From the NCBI GenBank assembly GCA_021775835.1, contig JAJFHC010000269.1:1-21028 (forward strand): a DNA stretch of 21,028 nucleotides, read 5' to 3'. Position numbers and translations under genes: made by a program. Below, piece by piece: positions 1 through 7,356 of this stretch; position 1 is the first letter of the stretch, and each line of letters starts with the position of its first letter. Source of the stretch: Hyphomicrobiales bacterium (lineage in GTDB: Bacteria > Pseudomonadota > Alphaproteobacteria > Rhizobiales > JAJFHC01). A model generated the notes under the pieces. It worked only from the letters and a program-made list of their open reading frames with translations, made no database searches and was not told where the DNA came from.

Positions 1-452
1 TTGTCCTTGTGATAGCAGATCACTTCCTGGGTGTGCCAGGATCCGACCATATCCTCATTGTACTGATAGCTTGCGATGTGCTGCTTGTTGGGGATCTTGT
101 CGAGGTTGATCTTCTGCAGATAGCCGGCGGCCTTGAAATCGGCAACCTGGGCGTCGAGGATTTCCATAACATCGAATGGTGCATTGCCACGGGCTGCGAC
201 GAGTTTCGCAAAATTGGCCTGCGGGCTACCGGTCACGAATTCGATCTTGCCGCCCATGGCTTCGAACTTCGGAATGATCCTTTCTTCGATGTTGGCCTTC
301 CAGGAGCCGCCCCAGGTTCCGACCCGCAGGGTGACCCCGTCGAACTGCCCGGCAAGGGCGGTGCTGGCGGCAAGTCCTGTTATCGCCACGGTGGCCGCTG
401 CAAGCAGCCCCCTCCGGGACCATCCCCGGTTTGAGTGTAAGCGTCTGGTCAT
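1..452 (-). CDS. ABC transporter periplasmic binding protein, PotD-like (partial, C-terminus beyond left edge)
   Basis: This is the solute-binding subunit of an ABC importer, of the extracellular family that includes spermidine/putrescine-binding PotD. Only the first 150 codons lie in the window and the frame stays open to the edge. The start ATG at 450-452 follows a strong ribosome site (AAAGGAG, about 7 nt upstream). The protein opens with a twin-arginine-like signal (residues 11-17, WSRRGLL), a hydrophobic Ala-rich stretch and an ASTALAG cleavage region near residue 34. It continues with LRVGTWGGSWK, a typical first beta strand of this family, and later APFDVMEILD, the usual stretch before the hinge. 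It is the third gene of the minus-strand cassette, after two permeases. The ligand cannot be read from this fragment; a polyamine or other cationic amine is the family-based guess. Confidence 0.88.
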   Translation of the reverse strand, partial: MTRRLHSNRGWSRRGLLAAATVAITGLAASTALAGQFDGVTLRVGTWGGSWKANIEERIIPKFEAMGGKIEFVTGSPQANFAKLVAARGNAPFDVMEILDAQVADFKAAGYLQKINLDKIPNKQHIASYQYNEDMVGSWHTQEVICYHKD

Positions 453-492
453 GAGAACTCTCCTTTCAATGAGCGTATTGCTCTCCCGATAC

Positions 493-521
493 AAAAAATG
501 CCGCCGGTTCTTTGCGACCGG
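493..521 (-). terminator. Weak intercistronic hairpin with U-tract between permease and binding-protein genes
   Basis: In the 83-bp gap between the second permease and the binding-protein gene, the minus-strand transcript can form a 5-bp stem (CCGGU/ACCGG, 504-521) with an 8-nt loop, followed after 5 nt by six U residues (493-498). The stem is short and the U-tract is not adjacent, so full termination is doubtful. Partial termination or an RNA-processing and stability element is as likely. Confidence 0.3.
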
Positions 522-535
522 TCAGGTCGAAATTG

Positions 536-1396
536 TCATCTGCTGCCGCCCCCGGTCCTGAGCAGTGTGTCGAGGCCGACCACCTTCTGGACCACGAGAA
601 GAAACAGAAGACACACAACGATCACCAGTGAGGCCGATGCCATCAAGCTGGGATCGAAATCGTTTTCAAGCGCGTAAAACAGTTCCACCGGGTAGGTCAC
701 AAATCCAGGCGATGTGAGAAAAATGGATATCGGGACGTCGCCGAACGAAACCATGAATGCATAGAGCGCACCGGCATAGACACCGGGCATGATCATCGGC
801 AGGGTCACCCGTCGGAAGGCACTCCACGGCGATGCGCCATGAATGAGCGCTGCCTCCTCAAGCCGTGTGTCGAAGCGCTGCAGGATGGCGGTCACTGTAC
901 CCACCACGTAAGGGGTGGCGACAAAGATGTGCCCGGTGGCCAGCCCGAGCAAAGTGCCTTGCCAGTAAATTCCGGTGGCATCGCCAATAACATAAAACAA
1001 CTGCAGAAAAGCAATACCGGTCACGATCGAGGGGATCTGAAGCGGCGCCCTGAACACCGACGCGATAAAGGCCTTGCCCGGAAGATTACTGCGCACAAGT
1101 CCCAGGGCGGCGGGCACGCCAAGCAGGCAGGCGAAAACCGCTGTCACGGCCGCAAGCAGGAAACTCAGGCCCAGCGCTTCAAATTGCGCCTGAGGAATAC
1201 GGGAATACCAGTAGAGAGAAACGTTCTCAGGTGGAAATCGAAAGGATGCATCATGGGAGACGGTCGGACCGTTCAATGACGTGCCGATGACCACGATCAT
1301 CGGCGATAGCAGGAATATGTAGGACAGGGAGCAATAGGCCCAATAGAGCCAGACACCCGTCCGCCGCCGCGCCTTGTATGAGATGAGAGGTTTCAT
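536..1396 (-). CDS. ABC transporter permease, PotC-like
   Basis: This is an inner-membrane permease subunit of the BPD_transp_1 family, second permease of the cassette. It is 286 residues with about six hydrophobic segments. The EAA loop that docks the ATPase is clear at residues 180-206 (EEAALIHGASPW, then LPMIMPG). Two in-frame ATGs exist, at 1402 and 1396. I choose 1396 because the GGAG overlaps the first ATG and sits about 6 nt before the second. The stop of the upstream permease is about 10 bp before this start, so the two are co-transcribed and probably coupled. The length fits PotC/PotI-type proteins. The substrate class is inferred from family only. Confidence 0.9.
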   Translation of the reverse strand: MKPLISYKARRRTGVWLYWAYCSLSYIFLLSPMIVVIGTSLNGPTVSHDASFRFPPENVSLYWYSRIPQAQFEALGLSFLLAAVTAVFACLLGVPAALGLVRSNLPGKAFIASVFRAPLQIPSIVTGIAFLQLFYVIGDATGIYWQGTLLGLATGHIFVATPYVVGTVTAILQRFDTRLEEAALIHGASPWSAFRRVTLPMIMPGVYAGALYAFMVSFGDVPISIFLTSPGFVTYPVELFYALENDFDPSLMASASLVIVVCLLFLLVVQKVVGLDTLLRTGGGSR

Positions 1397-1406
1397 GGCC
1401 ATCTCC

Positions 1407-2261
1407 CTAGACCATGACCAGATGGGCGGCGCGCATCCGGCGCAGCAGGTAAATCGACAGGACGTTGATGCAGATGACCGATACGAGAAGTACTGCAGCC
1501 AGGGTGGCGCCCATGGAGTACTTGATGTCCATCATGATGGTTCTCTGAATCAGGACCGGCAGCGTAAACACCCGCCCGCCGCCCAGCAGTGCGGCAGAAG
1601 TAAACGCGCCCATGCTCATGTTGAAAACCATGAGGGCGGCCGCAGTCACGCCCGGCAGGGCAAGCGGAAAGATGATGCGATAATAGACACGCCACCTGCT
1701 GGCGCCGTGAATCTGTGCGGCATCTTCTAGTGATCGCGGAATCGTCTGGATGACGCTGTAGAGCAGCAGGACGCCAAATCCGAGCGTAAAATGCATCAGG
1801 CCGACCACCACACCCGAGATGTTGCCGAAGACAGTATAGGGTTTTGACAGGAGCCCCAGGTTCATAAGCGTTGTGTTGAACAGCCCGTCTGCAGAAAAGA
1901 TGACGATCAGGCCGTAGACCTTGATCACGATCGTCACGAATGTGGAAACCACGATGCCCGCAAGCAGGATCATCGACCACTGCGACCGCATGCGGGCAAT
2001 CAGGTAAGCAACCGGGAAACCCAGAATGAGCGTGAACAGGGCGGCGAGACCCGATGTCTTGACGGTGACCCACAGGGCACCGAGATAAAAGCCATCCGTA
2101 AAAAACCGGGCATAATTGTCGATCAGGACCTGGTCGCCCACGCGCCCGTAACCCAGGTCTTCGAACAGGCTAGATTCCAGAAACACGAACTGGGAGGCCA
2201 CAACCAGCAGAAAACTCACCATGAATGGAGGCACCAGAAGCAGCCACCAACGAACCCACAT
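1407..2261 (-). CDS. ABC transporter permease, PotB-like
   Basis: This is the first permease of the importer, 284 residues, with an N-terminal membrane helix (residues 5-27) and about five more hydrophobic segments. The EAA loop appears at residues 179-203 (EDAAQIHGASRW, then FPLALPG). The start ATG at 2259-2261 is preceded by GAGGT about 8 nt upstream. It is the first gene of the minus-strand cassette. No ATP-binding subunit is present upstream, where the neighbour is a glycosyltransferase, so the ATPase must lie past the binding-protein gene beyond the left edge or elsewhere. A candidate promoter and an inverted-repeat cluster sit 180-250 bp upstream. Confidence 0.9.
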   Translation of the reverse strand: MWVRWWLLLVPPFMVSFLLVVASQFVFLESSLFEDLGYGRVGDQVLIDNYARFFTDGFYLGALWVTVKTSGLAALFTLILGFPVAYLIARMRSQWSMILLAGIVVSTFVTIVIKVYGLIVIFSADGLFNTTLMNLGLLSKPYTVFGNISGVVVGLMHFTLGFGVLLLYSVIQTIPRSLEDAAQIHGASRWRVYYRIIFPLALPGVTAAALMVFNMSMGAFTSAALLGGGRVFTLPVLIQRTIMMDIKYSMGATLAAVLLVSVICINVLSIYLLRRMRAAHLVMV

Positions 2262-2439
2262 CGCTCAGACCTCGATTTCAGGCGCAACACGCCGGATCGT
2301 CCGGGCGCCATCGGCACGGCATCCTTGGCCGTGGGGCGGGGGCGACAGGTGCATAAACGTAAGAAATGTCTCGCGGTCACCGTAGTTTGGCACCTTGATC
2401 CCCCGATACGGCCTAGCGTTCCTGCAAATCAGAACGATT

Positions 2440-2468
2440 ATTGTTTCTGCGTTTTTGTATATGGTCAA
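2440..2468 (-). promoter_or_regulatory. Candidate sigma70-type promoter for the ABC importer operon
   Basis: On the minus strand, TTGACC (2463-2468, five of six consensus bases) is followed after exactly 17 nt by AACAAT (2440-2445, four of six). This would start a transcript near 2433 with a leader of about 170 nt before the first permease. It lies in the only intergenic gap upstream of the cassette. Confidence 0.45.
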
Positions 2469-2478
2469 GGAATTTAAA

Positions 2479-2514
2479 GGTCATTTCATATTACATAATG
2501 TTATGAATATGACC
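2479..2514. repeat. Cluster of overlapping AT-rich inverted repeats, candidate operator
   Basis: Three overlapping dyads occur in 36 bp: outer arms GGTCAT (2479-2484) and ATGACC (2509-2514), middle arms TCATATT (2486-2492) and AATATGA (2506-2512), and inner arms CATAA and TTATG (2494-2505). A further GGTCA lies at 2463-2467, inside the candidate -35. The centre is about 65 bp upstream of the predicted transcription start of the importer, a usual activator position. It also lies about 25 bp after the glycosyltransferase stop, but the stems are AT-rich and have no U-tract, so a terminator is less likely. Confidence 0.45.
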
Positions 2515-2537
2515 GGTATGCAGCAGACCCGGTATCT

Positions 2538-3953
2538 TCATTTTCTGACAAAGAGAAACGCGTGAACACCTGAGACGTCCCACTGTTGCTCGATCTTCCA
2601 TGTTCGCGTCAGCACGGCGACGCTTTGTGGAACGCGATCTGTCCACGAAAACAACCAGAGCCTCTCAGTTCCGTCTCCGCCGAAATTTCCGATCTCCTTG
2701 AAGTCGACGCTTTCGTGTCTTTCGAGGTCGCGGACATAATATGACAAGTTTCGTGGCAGTTGATTCCATGAGAAGGTCAGAACGTCATTGTCGTTACGGT
2801 GGGTTTCAAAAATGCCCGCTATCTGGCGCCAATCGTTGCGCGGCGCGGTTCGCACTGTTTGGTCGAGTTTGTTTGCAAGCAGGATAAACACGATAGCTGC
2901 GGCCAATAAGGGAACAAAATGCCTCGAGGCGGCTGTGGCGCCGGCCGCCGCCAGCAACAGGAAACCAGGCCACGCCCCCGACATATATCTGTCGAACAGA
3001 ATCGGTTGCAGCGCGATCGATAACAGGTATCCGGCAACCGGTGGCGTGAACGCCCAGACACAGACCAAGGCGACCTGCCAGGAAATTTGTGGTTTCCACG
3101 CACGTTCCTGCACCCGTTGCAGGATCTCCTTGCGCGGAAGAAAAGACAGGAGAGCCAGTATGGTCAAGAATCCCAACACCGTCAGGCTGCCGGCCACCTT
3201 GCCGAACCAATACATCAGAGAATTCAGGTCAGGATACTGAATCCAGAACCCCTGGGTGACGACGTGGTGAACGCGATCGGCAAGAACAAACATCCAAGGG
3301 GCAAACAAGACAACTGCGGCAACTTGCGAGATTAACCAATCCCGTTGTACGCGGCGGGGAATAACAGCGGTAAAGACGCAGGCGAACGCGATGAACCCGT
3401 TCACGGCAATGAATGTGAACGATCCGTACACATGACTGGCTATCAGCGCCAATCCCGCGGCAGATGCCAGTACTGACCGAACGTGACCCGGGATTTGAAA
3501 CAGTCTCACCAGCGACCAGATAAAGCCCGTCGCGGTGAACGACAGCAACGCATACATGCGCGCTTCCGTCGAGTACCATACGTGGAAGGGGGAAATGGCA
3601 AGAAAAAAGGCTGCCAAAAGGCCCGTTTCAGTGTTCCAGAGGGTTTTCCCCAGACGATAGAGCATCCAGACGGCGCCTGTACCGAAGACAGCGGCCGGAA
3701 GTCTCAGCACCGTTTCACTATCGCCGAAAAACTGGACCAGACTCCATGTAATAAGGTTGTTGAGAGGCGGATGAAAGTCTTCCGTCATCGCGGAAATCAT
3801 TGCCCAAAAGGGCAAATGCACCTGCTGCCAGGTCCAGACTTCATCAAGCCAGAGGCTCGTTCGATCCAGGTCCCAGAATCGCAGAACAGCGGCCAGGCCG
3901 ACAATCGCCAAGGGGGCAATCCAGTTCAGCCAGATAGTGTTGTTGTTCGTCAT
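2538..3953 (-). CDS. GT39/ArnT-like membrane glycosyltransferase
   Basis: This is a polytopic membrane protein of 471 residues of the PMT_2 / glycosyltransferase 39 type (GT-C fold), which moves a sugar from a polyprenyl-phosphate donor to lipid or protein on the periplasmic side. After the first membrane helix (residues 12-25) comes the first periplasmic loop with SLWLDE (Asp37-Glu38, the expected catalytic acid pair). It is followed by HPPLNN (61-66) and RLPAAVFG near 84-91, all hallmarks of the family. At least eight more hydrophobic segments follow, then a soluble C-terminal tail of roughly 100 residues. It stands alone, between the importer operon downstream and a divergent small gene. 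The ribosome site is weak (GGCGGG). The acceptor is unknown, and no lipid A or O-antigen genes are adjacent. Confidence 0.85.
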   Translation of the reverse strand: MTNNNTIWLNWIAPLAIVGLAAVLRFWDLDRTSLWLDEVWTWQQVHLPFWAMISAMTEDFHPPLNNLITWSLVQFFGDSETVLRLPAAVFGTGAVWMLYRLGKTLWNTETGLLAAFFLAISPFHVWYSTEARMYALLSFTATGFIWSLVRLFQIPGHVRSVLASAAGLALIASHVYGSFTFIAVNGFIAFACVFTAVIPRRVQRDWLISQVAAVVLFAPWMFVLADRVHHVVTQGFWIQYPDLNSLMYWFGKVAGSLTVLGFLTILALLSFLPRKEILQRVQERAWKPQISWQVALVCVWAFTPPVAGYLLSIALQPILFDRYMSGAWPGFLLLAAAGATAASRHFVPLLAAAIVFILLANKLDQTVRTAPRNDWRQIAGIFETHRNDNDVLTFSWNQLPRNLSYYVRDLERHESVDFKEIGNFGGDGTERLWLFSWTDRVPQSVAVLTRTWKIEQQWDVSGVHAFLFVRK

Positions 3954-3968
3954 GCAGGCCCGCCCGGT

Positions 3969-3999
3969 TGACAGTCTGTCAGTGTTACCACGGTGTTAA
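3969..3999. repeat. Two adjacent dyads upstream of the glycosyltransferase
   Basis: TGACAG-T-CTGTCA (3969-3981) is a perfect 13-bp palindrome. A 15-bp dyad with one mismatched pair follows at 3985-3999 (TTA-CAC-GTG-TAA half-letters). Both lie within 50 bp of the glycosyltransferase start and could be operator sites. The rest of the 295-bp divergent gap (3954-4248) is AT-rich around 4060-4130, with a lone TACAAT at 4109-4114 on the plus strand but no convincing -35. Confidence 0.35.
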
Positions 4000-4248
4000 G
4001 CCCTTGCGCAAAACTGGCGAATGCACCATCGGAACACGGCTCAAAATCCCGGACGCAGAAGAAAGCGCGAAAAATAGAGCAAAAAAAACAGCAGAAATCA
4101 GCCATTCTTACAATAGTACATCACAATTCACGCTGCTTTGACGCCATGGTGACGGTCCAGTGACGAGGCCGCCCCATCTCCTGAAGTGAGGCGACGTAAT
4201 CAACGTTTCACACTCAACAGGGCAAAGACCCTGAACCGGGAGAAGACC

Positions 4249-4455
4249 ATGAACATCGCGGCATACAAGATTGACACACCAGACAACCATTGGGACCAGA
4301 TCCCAACACCTGGCACGGATCTCGTGAAAATTGTCATCAATGGTCTCGTTCGCTGGTCCGACCGACGCATTGCCCTGCGTCAGTTCTATCAGGTGCCCCC
4401 TTCAGCCCTCGAGAATACGGCTTTGGATCGCCCTGAACTGAATTCCGTCGTATAA
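4249..4455 (+). CDS. Small DUF1127-like protein
   Basis: A 68-residue protein starting at an ATG with a good ribosome site (GGGAG, 7 nt upstream). The C-terminal half (residues 33-63) has the spacing of a DUF1127 (YjiS-like) domain: a basic stretch WSDRRIALRQF, a short linker, then LENTALDRPEL. The last part matches the usual L-x-D-x-G-L-x-R-x-D/E ending in a diverged form, with the Asp and Gly replaced. Small DUF1127 proteins are abundant in alphaproteobacteria; some take part in phosphate, carbon or RNA-related regulation, but the function here is unknown. It lies 46 bp upstream of a glutathione transferase gene on the same strand. The domain assignment is by eye and tentative; that the frame is a gene is better supported. 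Confidence 0.6.
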   Translation: MNIAAYKIDTPDNHWDQIPTPGTDLVKIVINGLVRWSDRRIALRQFYQVPPSALENTALDRPELNSVV

Positions 4456-4501
4456 GGAAGACTGTCTCGCCCGCCGATCGCGGGGAAATCGGGAGGTTTT
4501 C

Positions 4502-5110
4502 ATGAAGCTTTATGATGGTGGTGCGCCGAGTCCCAGGCGTGTGCGGATATTCATCGCCGAAAAAGGTCTCGACATTCCCAAGGTCGAGCTCGACCTGACC
4601 CTCGGTGACAACCGGCATCCGGACTTCCTGAAACTCAATTCCCTGGGCCAGGTCCCGCTCCTCGAACTGGACGACGGTACCGCGATCAGCGAGAGCATCG
4701 CGATCTGCCGTTATCTTGAGGAACTTCACCCCGAACCTGCTTTGTTTGGTCGCAGTGCGATCGAGCGTGCCCATGTTGAAATGTGGAACCGGCGGATGGA
4801 GAACGAAATCCTCGGTACGCTGGCCAATGTTGCCATGCACACATTGCCCTATTTCAAGGACAAGGGTACCCAGGTGCCGGCCTTCGCCGAAGCACAGCGT
4901 GAGGTTGCCCGGGCCAAATGGGCCTGGCTCGACGGCGAACTGTCGGACGGCCGCGCCTTCGTGGCCGGGACTGTGTTTTCCATCGCCGACATCACGGGCA
5001 TGGCGGCCTCCATGGTCGCAGAATTCGTCGATCTCAAGCCCGATGACGGTTTGCGTTACGTCCGGGTCTGGGAGGAGGCATTGCGATCCCGCCATAGTTG
5101 GGCCGTGTGA
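4502..5110 (+). CDS. Glutathione S-transferase family protein
   Basis: A cytosolic glutathione transferase homologue of 202 residues. The N-terminal thioredoxin-fold domain (residues 1-76) has Ser10 in the position of the catalytic Ser/Tyr (GAPSPRRVRI), the cis-proline motif GQVP (49-52) and the glutathione gamma-glutamyl-binding ES pair (Glu64-Ser65). An all-helical C-terminal domain (about 85-200) includes the N-capping-box-like SIADIT. GGGAGG lies 6 nt before the ATG. It follows the DUF1127-like gene by 46 bp and precedes a DUF1647-like gene by 70 bp, so the three may share a transcript. The substrate cannot be predicted. Confidence 0.88.
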   Translation: MKLYDGGAPSPRRVRIFIAEKGLDIPKVELDLTLGDNRHPDFLKLNSLGQVPLLELDDGTAISESIAICRYLEELHPEPALFGRSAIERAHVEMWNRRMENEILGTLANVAMHTLPYFKDKGTQVPAFAEAQREVARAKWAWLDGELSDGRAFVAGTVFSIADITGMAASMVAEFVDLKPDDGLRYVRVWEEALRSRHSWAV

Positions 5111-5180
5111 CACGGCTGTGCCGGACGCGCTTAAGGCGTCGCAGCGTAGACGGCGGCGGCATTTTAAGTGATAAGCCCTT

Positions 5181-6005
5181 ATGGACAGGACAATTGTAAC
5201 CGGCGCAGACGATAGGTTCTGGCGCTGCCTCTACCAGCTCTTGCTGTCCATCGAACGCCATGGGGTTCAGTCCACCGTGACGGTCATCGCCTATGATCTT
5301 GGTATGACGGAAGCCAGCAGTTCGCAGCTCAGGCGGCGGTTTGACTGGTGCGAGATTCGGCCATTCGACTTCGATCGCCATCCACCGCACGTCCGTATCG
5401 AGGCCGGGTCCTACGCCTGGAAACCGATTTTGATTGCCGAAGTCATGGAGCGGGCGGGCGGACCGGTACTCTGGCTCGATAGTTCCACGATCATCAAACA
5501 ATCCCTAGAGCCGGTTTTTACCACGATTGGGAAACTGGGCACATTCACGCTGAAGGGCCAGGCGTGCTTGCGTGAACGCTGCGATCCTCTGGTCGTGAAG
5601 GCTTTGGACCTGCCGCCGGAGATCCTCGACGACAATGAACGGGTTGCAACTCTCGCGGGCCTGGACGCCGGGCAATCGGACGTGCTGGATCTTGCCCGGT
5701 CGTGGCGCGCGCATGCCTTGATCAAGGATAACATCCGTCCAGACGGGATCACCATCGAGCGCCACATGAACGACCAGGCCGTGTTCTCGGGACTTGTGCT
5801 GACCGCCCGACACAACGGTATTCTGGAACTCAATGAGGATTTCATCGATATCAGCGCGCCTGATCCGATGCCGTGGATGTCGACCCGCAATAAACTCCCC
5901 CCGAACTTCCCGGTGTGGGCCGATCCGCTGGCACGCGCCTGGTATGCAACCTACAAGTTCATCGACCAGAACTGGATCGCGTTCAACCGCCGTCGGGCCG
6001 GATGA
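5181..6005 (+). CDS. DUF1647-like protein, probable GT-A-fold glycosyltransferase
   Basis: A 274-residue soluble protein with no signal peptide. The order of motifs resembles DUF1647, a group related to nucleotide-diphospho-sugar transferases. It has an N-terminal beta strand ending in VIAYDLGMTE (35-44), then YAWKP (79-83), VLWLDSS (96-102, where WLD may stand in for the metal-binding DxD) and HMNDQAVFS (195-203) near the C-terminal third. This spacing is what a GT-A enzyme of the GT8-like type would show. The ribosome site is weak. It is convergent with the M20 gene, 33 bp away. The donor and acceptor sugars are unknown. The assignment rests on pattern memory, so the fold is more certain than the family name. 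Confidence 0.62.
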   Translation: MDRTIVTGADDRFWRCLYQLLLSIERHGVQSTVTVIAYDLGMTEASSSQLRRRFDWCEIRPFDFDRHPPHVRIEAGSYAWKPILIAEVMERAGGPVLWLDSSTIIKQSLEPVFTTIGKLGTFTLKGQACLRERCDPLVVKALDLPPEILDDNERVATLAGLDAGQSDVLDLARSWRAHALIKDNIRPDGITIERHMNDQAVFSGLVLTARHNGILELNEDFIDISAPDPMPWMSTRNKLPPNFPVWADPLARAWYATYKFIDQNWIAFNRRRAG

Positions 6006-6038
6006 CAAGAAGGCACACAAATTGCGCGGTCACGAATT

Positions 6039-7319
6039 CTACAACGGGTTGAGCCCGCACCAGTCCGCAATGTATAGGGCGACGGTCTTGGTTACGCGCC
6101 GGATGGAATCGAGACTGACTCTTTCGTCGAAGCCGTGGATGTTTTCCGACCGCGGCCCGTAGACCAGGCACGGACAGTCGCCATAAAGAACGAACACCCG
6201 GCCATCGAGATAAGCCGGTGTGACGACGGCCTCCAGCGTCCGCCCTTCATAGACACTCCCGAACGCTCGGGCCAGCGTCGCCTCGGCTTCGCTGCCTTCT
6301 TCGAGCACATAACCTTGTGCGAAGAATCCGTTGTAGGTGACCTTTGGGGGATTGTTCGACAGGAACGCATTCTTGTGGCTGGCCGCGGCGATACAGGCCT
6401 CGATTTCGCGGGCCGCATCCGCAGGATCGACGCCAGGATAGATTGCCGCCCTGATGTCCATCGTGCACCACGCCGGGACGCTTGACGCCCAGTCGCCACC
6501 GGCGATTTTCCCCACATTGATATTGATCGGATGGTCGACATCTTCGTAGTACCGGTATTGGTCCTTGCGATCGTTCCATTCCGCCTCGAGCCCCTTGAGC
6601 GCGTCGATCACCGGCCACGCCGCCAGGATGGCACTCGAGCCGGTTGTCGCGGTACGCACGTGGACCGGAACGCCCCGGATCTCGACCTTGAACCAGATGA
6701 CGCCGGCGTTGGCCCGAACCACCATGTCGTCTTCGGGTTCGGTGATGATCGCGGCGTCTGCCTTGAAGCCACGCACGAACGCCGACAAAGCGCCGTTTCC
6801 GGTACACTCTTCTTCCGTTACGGACTGGACGTGAACCGTCGCCGCAGGGGAAAAGCCCGCGCGCTTTATGGCGTCCAGCGCAAAGATATTGGCGGCAAGG
6901 CCTGCTTTCATGTCACCGCTGCCACGGCCGTAGAGCCAGTCACCCTCGATGCGCGGTTCATAGGGCGATGCGGTCCACATGTCGGCCGGTCCGGTCGGCA
7001 CGACGTCGATATGGCCATTGAGGATCAGGGACTTGCCGCGTTCCTGTTCGGGGCGATGGGTGCCGACCACATTGATGGCATTGTCGTAATTGACATCCAC
7101 CGGCGAGAAGCCGGGATGATCCTTGATCTGATCGAGATCGATCGCCCAGCGGTCCATTGCATAACTGCGCTCGGCCAGGGCCTTGTACATGAAATCCTGG
7201 GCGGTGTGTTCCTGGCCGCGTTGACTGGGCAGCCGCACGAGATCCTGGATAAACCTGACCTGCTCGCCAAACCCGGCGTCCACGGCTTCGAGAATACGGG
7301 CTTTCACATCGTCGGTCAT
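6039..7319 (-). CDS. M20-family metallo-deacylase (ArgE/DapE type)
   Basis: A 426-residue cytoplasmic di-zinc hydrolase of the ArgE/DapE/ACY1 group, which removes acyl groups from N-acyl amino acids or related amides. All expected ligands are visible: His103 and Asp105 (NGHIDVVP), the bridging Asp136 (GRGSGDMKAG), the catalytic Glu169 with zinc ligand Glu170 (TEEECTGNG), Glu194 (ITEPED) and a C-terminal His in SENIHGFDE. His220 in the lid domain (VPVHVR) matches the residue supplied across the dimer. AAGGA precedes the ATG by about 8 nt. It lies 37 bp after a LysE exporter gene on the same strand. The exact amide is unknown; genuine argE or dapE is unlikely outside a biosynthetic context. Confidence 0.9.
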   Translation of the reverse strand: MTDDVKARILEAVDAGFGEQVRFIQDLVRLPSQRGQEHTAQDFMYKALAERSYAMDRWAIDLDQIKDHPGFSPVDVNYDNAINVVGTHRPEQERGKSLILNGHIDVVPTGPADMWTASPYEPRIEGDWLYGRGSGDMKAGLAANIFALDAIKRAGFSPAATVHVQSVTEEECTGNGALSAFVRGFKADAAIITEPEDDMVVRANAGVIWFKVEIRGVPVHVRTATTGSSAILAAWPVIDALKGLEAEWNDRKDQYRYYEDVDHPININVGKIAGGDWASSVPAWCTMDIRAAIYPGVDPADAAREIEACIAAASHKNAFLSNNPPKVTYNGFFAQGYVLEEGSEAEATLARAFGSVYEGRTLEAVVTPAYLDGRVFVLYGDCPCLVYGPRSENIHGFDERVSLDSIRRVTKTVALYIADWCGLNPL

Positions 7320-7356
7320 GCGGTGTCCTTCTTGACTTTGGAGGGGGTCTGTTCCG

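Noticed and set aside
2265..2468. 67-codon minus-strand frame ending 3 bp before the first permease
   Set aside because: Its ATG falls on the candidate -35, the residues match no ATPase C-terminus or other family I know, and it fills the likely leader region.
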